NCBI GenBank assembly: GCA_018661775.1
Contig: JABJHO010000020.1
Coordinates: forward strand, 1-37,935
DNA: 37,935 nt
From: Candidatus Magasanikiibacteriota bacterium
GTDB taxonomy: Bacteria > Patescibacteriota > Patescibacteriia > Magasanikbacterales > UBA922
Direction: 5' to 3'
Shown: one piece after another, positions 33,015-37,935 of the stretch
How the letters are laid out: every line of letters starts with the position of its first letter
Position numbering within the stretch: position 1 is the stretch's first letter
Made by a program: the position numbers and the translations under genes
Notes under the pieces: generated by a model
The model's input: only the letters and a program-made list of their open reading frames with translations
The model's database searches: none
Told to the model about the DNA's origin: nothing

Positions 33015-35078
33015 ATGTTTCGTGAACAACATATAGAATCTCTTGTAGCCTCACAAGAAGAGCGTAAAAAAGAGTTACAACAAAAACAAGAAGAGTTAGA
33101 AGAGAGGGTGCTTAAATTAGATGGTAAAACAGAGGGGTTAACATTGTTTGCAAAAAAATTATTATCTTTTATGTCCGCTGATTATGCAAAGAAGAGTGGC
33201 GCAGAGGCAGGGGAGGATAAAAAGATAATAGAAAGTTCCATACTAGAACTTGCGTCTATTAGTACAAAAATAAAAAATATTTCAGAAAATATAGATGTTT
33301 TATCACGTGTTGGAAGTGTTGATCCTGAGACGTCTGATCTTGAGATATTCAAAGATACGCCAATAGCTCCTGAGATAGTAACAGGACAGGAAAACAAAGA
33401 AGTTTCTAGGGGTGGTATACATATATCTATAGGAACTAATGAAGGTGGACCTAAGAGTAAGTATAAGAATAACGAAGACTGCGCTGCCATGGTTGGTACT
33501 GCAGGTGGTGAAAGGATTGGTTTTTTTGCCTTAGATGGCATGGGTGGACATGGGCGTGGGGATGTTGCGAGTCAGGAAGCTGCACGAATTTTAACTGAAA
33601 TATATAGTAGCGATGGCGCTCAAGAAAGTTCCTTGCGTGACAAAATAATACAATTGGGAGAGGAGATGAAAAAAGTTGATACCAGCAGTCTTGGTGTTGA
33701 CAAAGGTAGCGGCCTCACTTTGGCGGCGGTAGATTGTGATATAAACAAGAGAGAGATAGAACTTCTTAGGGTTGGGGATGCTGATTTTTTAACTCTTAGA
33801 ATGAGTCAGTCTGGGGACTATGTTTTGGCAAAAGATGTGCAAGATAGGTTACCACCCCCCCAAAGTCTAGTATCTGTATTGCAAGAATACAACAAAAAAG
33901 ATCCGGGTTTAGCAAAAAAATACATGGATAGCCTTAGAACACAGTTCAACATGTCTGGTGCAAGTGATAACGAGCTGTATAATAAAGCAAAAAATGTAGT
34001 CACCTCTGCTGTGACTTTTGAAGGTGTCAAAGATGTGCAACAGTCAACTGTTATTAATATTGACGACCTTGGTGAGGGCGCTTTAGTGTTTGGGTTTTCT
34101 GATGGAATTGGTGATAACATTATGCCAGAAGAAATGCTTAAAATAGCTAATAATAACAAAGGTAAGGGTGTTGCTGCTATCCGTGAGGCTATTATGCAGG
34201 CAGTAATAGACAGAACCACATCAGGTGAAACCTTTCAGAATGAGTTTGTGTCAGACGCCAAATCCACAAAAGATAATGTTACATTAAATGTTATGGAATT
34301 GAGTGATGAATTTTTTTCGATAAAAAAGGAAGAAGAGCGAAAGAGCGTGGCAAGTGAGTATGTGCATAAACGATTGCATTCTTTGGAAGACGTCGCGCGG
34401 TTGAAAGCACTAATACCCGAAGGCATGTTTTCTGAAGAGGAGATGGAGGTTGCTGAAAAAGTAGTTTCACAAGCAGGTGTGTATGAGATTAGTAGTGCCC
34501 GATCAGGGGGTGCGGATATGTATAATTTGCAACGTTTAGAAGGTTATTCCGGAAATTTACCTGATAAGCACCCTTTAAAAGAGTCTATCTTAACTCTTCT
34601 TAAGGCTGAAAAAAAGAAGGTTAAAGAGCGACTGAAGGCTGATGAAGAGAAAAAGATTCAAACTATTAGAGCGGGTCTGGGTGCTCAGAGCCAAGAAGCC
34701 AAAGGGTTCAGCGAAACTTCTATTCACGAAAAACCAACCCTTATATTTAGGGCTCCTGAATTAAGACAACAAGAACATGAAAAACAAGAGTATAAGAAAA
34801 AATCTTTACTATTTTTAAACAGTTTAGACAAATTAGTTGGTATCACTGGTACTCTTGAGTTAGGTGGTACTAATTACAAGGAATTCCTGGATAAGTATCT
34901 CAGAGGAGGTGAAGACCTCATTGTATCCGATAAAGCGGGATTTGAGCAATACAGAGATAAGATTAAGGAGTACTTTTCTGTGGCTGAGGATGAGTTTAGG
35001 GTATGGATAGATGAACTAAAAATTGAGGAAGTAGAAAAAGAAGTGGCGAAGAAGATGGTTTCTAATCTGGCGACATAG
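33015..35078 (+). CDS. PP2C-type protein phosphatase with coiled-coil and extension
   Basis: A 687-residue protein. Residues 1-110 are coiled-coil-like. The PP2C domain (about 135-425) shows KNNEDCAAM (152-159, metal-binding Asp), FFALDGMGGHGRGD (171-183), LTLAAVDCD, LLRVGDADFL, LVFGFSDGIGDNIMP and KDNVTLNVME, in the family order. These are the usual Mn/Mg-binding residues, so it is probably active on phospho-Ser/Thr. The C-terminal ~250 residues are helical and unique. A kinase-like gene at 28443 is the only possible partner seen here. It follows the small coiled-coil gene by ten bases. Confidence 0.85.
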   Translation: MFREQHIESLVASQEERKKELQQKQEELEERVLKLDGKTEGLTLFAKKLLSFMSADYAKKSGAEAGEDKKIIESSILELASISTKIKNISENIDVLSRVGSVDPETSDLEIFKDTPIAPEIVTGQENKEVSRGGIHISIGTNEGGPKSKYKNNEDCAAMVGTAGGERIGFFALDGMGGHGRGDVASQEAARILTEIYSSDGAQESSLRDKIIQLGEEMKKVDTSSLGVDKGSGLTLAAVDCDINKREIELLRVGDADFLTLRMSQSGDYVLAKDVQDRLPPPQSLVSVLQEYNKKDPGLAKKYMDSLRTQFNMSGASDNELYNKAKNVVTSAVTFEGVKDVQQSTVINIDDLGEGALVFGFSDGIGDNIMPEEMLKIANNNKGKGVAAIREAIMQAVIDRTTSGETFQNEFVSDAKSTKDNVTLNVMELSDEFFSIKKEEERKSVASEYVHKRLHSLEDVARLKALIPEGMFSEEEMEVAEKVVSQAGVYEISSARSGGADMYNLQRLEGYSGNLPDKHPLKESILTLLKAEKKKVKERLKADEEKKIQTIRAGLGAQSQEAKGFSETSIHEKPTLIFRAPELRQQEHEKQEYKKKSLLFLNSLDKLVGITGTLELGGTNYKEFLDKYLRGGEDLIVSDKAGFEQYRDKIKEYFSVAEDEFRVWIDELKIEEVEKEVAKKMVSNLAT

Positions 35079-35099
35079 TGTCATGTCGTAAGGATAAAC

Positions 35100-35128
35100 T
35101 TGACAACATGTATTTTTTGTGGTACGGT
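35100..35128 (+). promoter_or_regulatory. Promoter, TTGACA-N17-TACGGT
   Basis: TTGACA (35100-35105), 17 bases, TACGGT (35123-35128). It lies inside the longer frame of the next gene and supports the start at 35166. Confidence 0.7.
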
Positions 35129-35165
35129 TTTTATATTGTATTGTTCTTTAAAAAAGGAGAGAGAA

Positions 35166-35723
35166 ATGATTACAAGCTATGAAGAAGAGTATCTTGCAGC
35201 AGTCTCAAGTGCATTGAATAGGATTATAACACCGCCCTTTATTTTTTCCAGCGCCTCTGATCGATTGGTTTTGAGAAGGGTAGATATTTCTTCTAAATGC
35301 GAAATATTTTCTTATGCACTTTACCAAACCGGATTGATGTTACTTGGCGACTACATGCAGTACACTAAAGATGAGTATGTTCCAAAAGATGGCACCTTGC
35401 GGCTACATGGCAAAATGATACTAGAAAGAAAACAAAACGAGTATTTTAATGCATTAGACATACTTTACGGCTTATCATCTCCTTCTGCTGGATTTTTGGC
35501 CTTGTTTGAACCAAAGCCACCAACCAAAGAAGAGGTTGATGGTAGTATAGCAGTGTATGAATCTTTTTTGTGCCATGATTTTTTTGATGGTATTTTTGAT
35601 GATTTTATGCCAAGCATTAGGGTGCAAGAAGTGGTAGAGGCTAGAGCTAAACGCAAACGAGAGGGGATTACCCTCAAACCACCTCCTTTGGTGTTTGAAA
35701 CGGACAGTCAGGAGCCCGAATGA
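35166..35723 (+). CDS. Protein of unknown function, 185 residues
   Basis: A 185-residue soluble protein (MITSYEEEYLAAVSSALNR...). It appears helical, with an acidic stretch HDFFDGIFDDFMPS at about 137-150 and a basic segment ARAKRKREG near the C-terminus. The ATG at 35166 follows AAAAAAGGAGAGA and the promoter at 35100. It is a single-gene unit closed by a terminator. No family was recognised. Confidence 0.7.
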   Translation: MITSYEEEYLAAVSSALNRIITPPFIFSSASDRLVLRRVDISSKCEIFSYALYQTGLMLLGDYMQYTKDEYVPKDGTLRLHGKMILERKQNEYFNALDILYGLSSPSAGFLALFEPKPPTKEEVDGSIAVYESFLCHDFFDGIFDDFMPSIRVQEVVEARAKRKREGITLKPPPLVFETDSQEPE

Positions 35724-35751
35724 ATTTTGTTATTTTTGGTCCAAAAAACAC

Positions 35752-35775
35752 CCCACCAACATACGGTGGGTTTTT
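35752..35775 (+). terminator. Rho-independent terminator
   Basis: Stem CCCACC (35752-35757) with GGTGGG (35765-35770), then TTTTT. Confidence 0.85.
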
Positions 35776-35777
35776 AA

Positions 35778-35806
35778 TTGACAAAAAAACAGATCTGGTA
35801 TATACT
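35778..35806 (+). promoter_or_regulatory. rpsP promoter
   Basis: TTGACA (35778-35783), 17 bases, TATACT (35801-35806). It starts two bases after the previous terminator and leaves a leader of about 54 bases without a clear Shine-Dalgarno. Confidence 0.75.
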
Positions 35807-35866
35807 GTCAACCATAATAATCCGTCACAAACGCTCTAAAGGGTTATATATAACTTACTATAAATT

Positions 35867-36418
35867 ATGCTAAGAATTCGACTCCAAAGAATTGGAAAGA
35901 AAAAACAACCGGTATACCGGTTTATTGTGTCTGAAAAAACAAAAGACACGCAAGCTGGAAGCCTAGAAATTCTAGGACAATATAATCCAGTATTAAAAGA
36001 AAAGTTAATCAACATGAATGCAGAACGCATTAAGCATTGGATTTCTGTGGGTGCACAACCTTCTGCAACGGTCAATAACATTCTTATAAACGCAGGAATT
36101 ATTGAAGGAAAAAAGCAAAAGTCTGTAACCATTACCAATAAGCGAAAAGCGAAACTAGACAAGAAGAAAGAGGAAGTAGAAGAAAAGAAAAAAGCAGCAA
36201 AGGAAGCAAAAGAAGCTGAAGCAGTGGCAAAAAAAGAAGCTGAAGCAGTGGCAAAAAAAGAAGCTGAAGCAGTGGCAAAAAAAGAAGCCGAAGAAGCAAA
36301 AGCAGCTGAGATAGCCAAAGCCGAAGAAGCAAAAGCAGAAAAGAAAGAGGAAGTTAAAGAAGAGAAAGTAGAAGAAGAAAAAACAGAAGAACCAAAAGAA
36401 GAAAAGAAAGAATCTTAA
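35867..36418 (+). CDS. rpsP: Ribosomal protein bS16 with long charged tail
   Basis: A 183-residue small-subunit ribosomal protein. The first ~85 residues are the bS16 domain (MLRIRLQRIGKKKQPVYRF, GSLEILGQYNP, RIKHWISVGAQPS). The remaining ~95 residues are a Lys/Glu/Ala-rich tail built partly from three exact copies of an eight-residue unit (EAEAVAKK) encoded by a 24-base repeat. Typical bS16 is about 80-100 residues. The tail is probably a charged helix or disordered. The khpA gene follows, a common neighbour. Confidence 0.93.
   Translation: MLRIRLQRIGKKKQPVYRFIVSEKTKDTQAGSLEILGQYNPVLKEKLINMNAERIKHWISVGAQPSATVNNILINAGIIEGKKQKSVTITNKRKAKLDKKKEEVEEKKKAAKEAKEAEAVAKKEAEAVAKKEAEAVAKKEAEEAKAAEIAKAEEAKAEKKEEVKEEKVEEEKTEEPKEEKKES
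36212..36283 (+). repeat. Three tandem 24-base repeats in rpsP
   Basis: Three identical 24-base units at 36212, 36236 and 36260 in frame within the rpsP tail. A region of this kind can change copy number by slippage. Confidence 0.95.
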
Positions 36419-36431
36419 TATGGAGTATAAA

Positions 36432-36455
36432 AACCACCAAGACGGTGGTTTTTTG
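36432..36455 (+). terminator. Rho-independent terminator after rpsP
   Basis: Stem AACCACC (36432-36438) with GGTGGTT (36444-36450), then TTTT. Confidence 0.85.
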
Positions 36456-36568
36456 GTAGCAAAGTTATACACAGTAGTTTGATTATGTTTGGCACAATCA
36501 TGTTTTTGTGGTATAGTTGAAGAAGTATAATGCACATTATACGTATTAATTTTTAAGTATCGCACGAT

Positions 36569-36892
36569 ATGGAGAAAGATAAAGAATTTCTTGAATTTCT
36601 GGTGAGAGCAATTGTGAATCACCCAGAAGATGTGAATTCAACAAGAACTGTTGATGAGCGTGGAGTCCTTATTACGCTGGACGTAAATCCAAGTGATATG
36701 GGGTATGTTATTGGAAGACGTGGTATGACAGCGCAGGCAATACGAAGTCTTCTAAAAGTAGTTGGTGCAAAAAATAATGCACGAGTTAATCTCAAAATTA
36801 ACGAACCAGAAGGTGGGCGTGGACCATCTCGTCCGTCAGAACCTTCTATGGATGACATTGACACGAGCGTGGTTGACAATCTAACCATTTAA
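36569..36892 (+). CDS. khpA: KH-domain RNA-binding protein KhpA
   Basis: A 107-residue single KH domain protein of the KhpA/YlqC family, which binds RNA and in Firmicutes works with KhpB in cell-size and envelope control. The GxxG loop is IGRRGMTA (about 48-55), in the context VNPSDMGYVIGRRGMTAQAI. The C-terminal tail is Pro/Gly-rich and acidic. The extended -10 TGTGGTATAGT (36507-36517) lies about 50 bases upstream. Its position after rpsP is the usual one. Confidence 0.9.
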   Translation: MEKDKEFLEFLVRAIVNHPEDVNSTRTVDERGVLITLDVNPSDMGYVIGRRGMTAQAIRSLLKVVGAKNNARVNLKINEPEGGRGPSRPSEPSMDDIDTSVVDNLTI

Positions 36893-36912
36893 ATAAAATT
36901 CAAAGAAATAAA

Positions 36913-36937
36913 AAACCCATCATTGTGGGTTTTTTAT
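36913..36937 (+). terminator. Rho-independent terminator after khpA
   Basis: Stem AAACCCA (36913-36919) with TGGGTTT (36926-36932), then TTTT. Confidence 0.85.
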
Positions 36938-37028
36938 GTACTATATCAATCCACATGACAGGACTTGAACTTTTCTTTCTTTTCTTGTATACTCTACAAC
37001 AGCTTACAATAGGTGCATTTATATCTGC

Positions 37029-37102
37029 GGGTTTATAGCTCAGTTGGTTAGAGCGCCACATTGACATTGTGGAGGTCAGAGGTTCGAATCCTCTTAAACC
37101 CA
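37029..37102 (+). tRNA. tRNA-Val(GAC)
   Basis: 74 bases. Acceptor GGGTTTA pairs with TAAACCC, D arm AGCTCAGTTGGTTAGAGC, anticodon loop TTGACAT gives GAC, T loop GGTTCGAATCC. CCA is not encoded. Confidence 0.97.
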
Positions 37103-37114
37103 CAAAACTACAAT

Positions 37115-37188
37115 GGGCATGTAGCTCAGTTGGTTAGAGCGCAACACTGATAATGTTGAGGTCCCAGGTTCGATTCCTGGCATGCCCA
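37115..37188 (+). tRNA. tRNA-Ile(GAU)
   Basis: 74 bases. Acceptor GGGCATG pairs with CATGCCC, anticodon loop CTGATAA gives GAU, T loop GGTTCGATTCC. CCA is not encoded. It is 12 bases after tRNA-Val and probably shares its transcript. Confidence 0.97.
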
Positions 37189-37190
37189 CA

Positions 37191-37215
37191 AAAACGCAAT
37201 GTCTGCGTTTTTTTG
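37191..37215 (+). terminator. Rho-independent terminator after the tRNAs
   Basis: Stem AAAACGCA (37191-37198) with TGCGTTTT (37204-37211), then a T run. Confidence 0.85.
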
Positions 37216-37261
37216 TTGCTTTTTTTATTTTTCCATGCTATACTAGTCCAAAAATTATACT

Positions 37262-37894
37262 ATGTTTAAAGAGGAGATTGAGCAAGACAATGCAAATACC
37301 CAAGAAGACTTTACAGGAGGTTCGAGTACACAGAGCATGGCGTTAAACGCTATTGGTCTATTCTTCTTAGAGGTTATTAAGATAGTAGTGCTAGCGGCAA
37401 TTACGGTTGGTATTGTTCGGTATTTTTTGTTTAAACCATTTTATGTGAAAGGAGAGTCTATGGTGCCAAACTTTCAGCCAAGTGATTATCTTATTATAGA
37501 TGAGCTGAGTTATAGGTTTCGTCCACCACAACGTGGAGAGGCTATCGTATTTCGTGCGCCAATGCAGGTGCAGAAGGACTATTATCTCAAACGTGTGATT
37601 GGATTGCCAGGAGAACGTATTCAGGTAGAGGATAATAAGATTATCGTATTTAATGAGGAGCACCCAAAAGGTGTCCTTGTAAAAGAGGAGTATATTATAG
37701 AAGAAACACCAGGTTCGGTGAGTTACGTACTTGGAGAGGATCAATACTTTGTTCTTGGGGACAACCGTGACGCAAGTTATGATTCTCGTAGATTTGGCCC
37801 TATTCATAAAGACGCCATAGTCGGAAGGACATGGATTCGTGGTTGGCCCATCGATACAGTAGAAATATTTCAACCACCACAATATAATTTTTAA
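37262..37894 (+). CDS. lepB: Signal peptidase I
   Basis: A 210-residue membrane-bound serine protease that removes signal peptides at the outer face of the membrane. One membrane helix lies at about 32-55. The catalytic Ser66 is in KGESMVPNF and the catalytic Lys110 in YYLKRVIGLPGE; the later signature is GDNRDASYDSRRFGP. The TGCTATACT (37236-37244) lies 17 bases before the ATG, so the leader is about ten bases and there is no Shine-Dalgarno. Confidence 0.95.
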   Translation: MFKEEIEQDNANTQEDFTGGSSTQSMALNAIGLFFLEVIKIVVLAAITVGIVRYFLFKPFYVKGESMVPNFQPSDYLIIDELSYRFRPPQRGEAIVFRAPMQVQKDYYLKRVIGLPGERIQVEDNKIIVFNEEHPKGVLVKEEYIIEETPGSVSYVLGEDQYFVLGDNRDASYDSRRFGPIHKDAIVGRTWIRGWPIDTVEIFQPPQYNF

Positions 37895-37909
37895 CCTATT
37901 ACGTACCTT

Positions 37910-37935
37910 ATGCCTCCAGCAAAAAAAACAGCAAA
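37910..37935 (+). CDS. Start of a further gene, cut by the window edge
   Basis: An ATG 15 bases after the lepB stop opens a frame MPPAKKTA that runs off the end. The basic start is compatible with many proteins. It is possibly in one unit with lepB. Confidence 0.4.

Overview
The window looks like a chromosomal segment of a Patescibacteria (CPR) bacterium. It is AT-rich and compact, uses the standard bacterial code (TGA is a stop in several genes), and mixes single-copy housekeeping genes with many short genes of unknown function. CPR-like traits include a membrane-anchored one-module Clp ATPase, a short SMC, and many mRNAs with little or no leader. The phylum assignment is an inference; no rRNA or marker tree was available.

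Layout. 1-3.3 kb, minus strand: a partial exported protein, a ClpC-D1-like AAA+ protein and RecQ. 3.4-4.0 kb: LexA with its own SOS box. 4.1-9.8 kb: small unknown genes, each with its own promoter, strong Shine-Dalgarno (SD) site and often a terminator, around a phosphohexomutase (minus) and an ABC-F ATPase (minus). 9.8-11.7 kb, minus: a two-gene unit of U32 protein and chorismate mutase, which fits prephenate-dependent RNA hydroxylation. 11.8-17.4 kb: a retron-type reverse transcriptase, a 1.1-kb array of three repeated structured RNA units with different inserts, a MoxR-type ATPase and a vWA protein with an HExxH site. 17.5-21.4 kb: a CaCA antiporter, two tRNA-Ser genes plus a tRNA-Ser fragment, Hsp20 and a VanW/YoaR protein. 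21.6-23.1 kb: an unknown gene and a probable ~330-nt noncoding RNA. 23.1-27.9 kb: ClpP and NrnA-like (minus), then SMC. 28-35.7 kb: accessory genes including a kinase-like protein, a nucleotidyltransferase-like protein and a PP2C phosphatase. 35.8-37.9 kb: rpsP, khpA, tRNA-Val, tRNA-Ile, signal peptidase I and the first codons of another gene.

The most interesting locus is 11.8-14.4 kb. The reverse transcriptase carries retron signatures (NAxxH, YVDD, a VTG-like VITG). Downstream of it, not upstream as in described retrons, lie three units. Each is bounded by the same 10-bp inverted repeat (GTCTTTACTT / AAGTAAAGAC), has a nearly identical ~100-nt msr-like core with a G directly after the first arm, and then an insert of unrelated sequence that always folds into a long stem with one defect (26 bp, 17 bp and 16 bp). 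The units are joined by linkers with conserved hairpins. This reads as one reverse transcriptase serving several msr-msd templates, possibly coupled to the MoxR/vWA pair. I regard it as the candidate undescribed system.

Two initiation styles coexist. Housekeeping genes tend to use an extended -10 (TGnTATACT) with a short leader and no SD. Accessory genes use TTGACA-N17-TAnnnT with a good AAGGAG. This helps fix start codons and suggests the accessory genes are self-contained cassettes.
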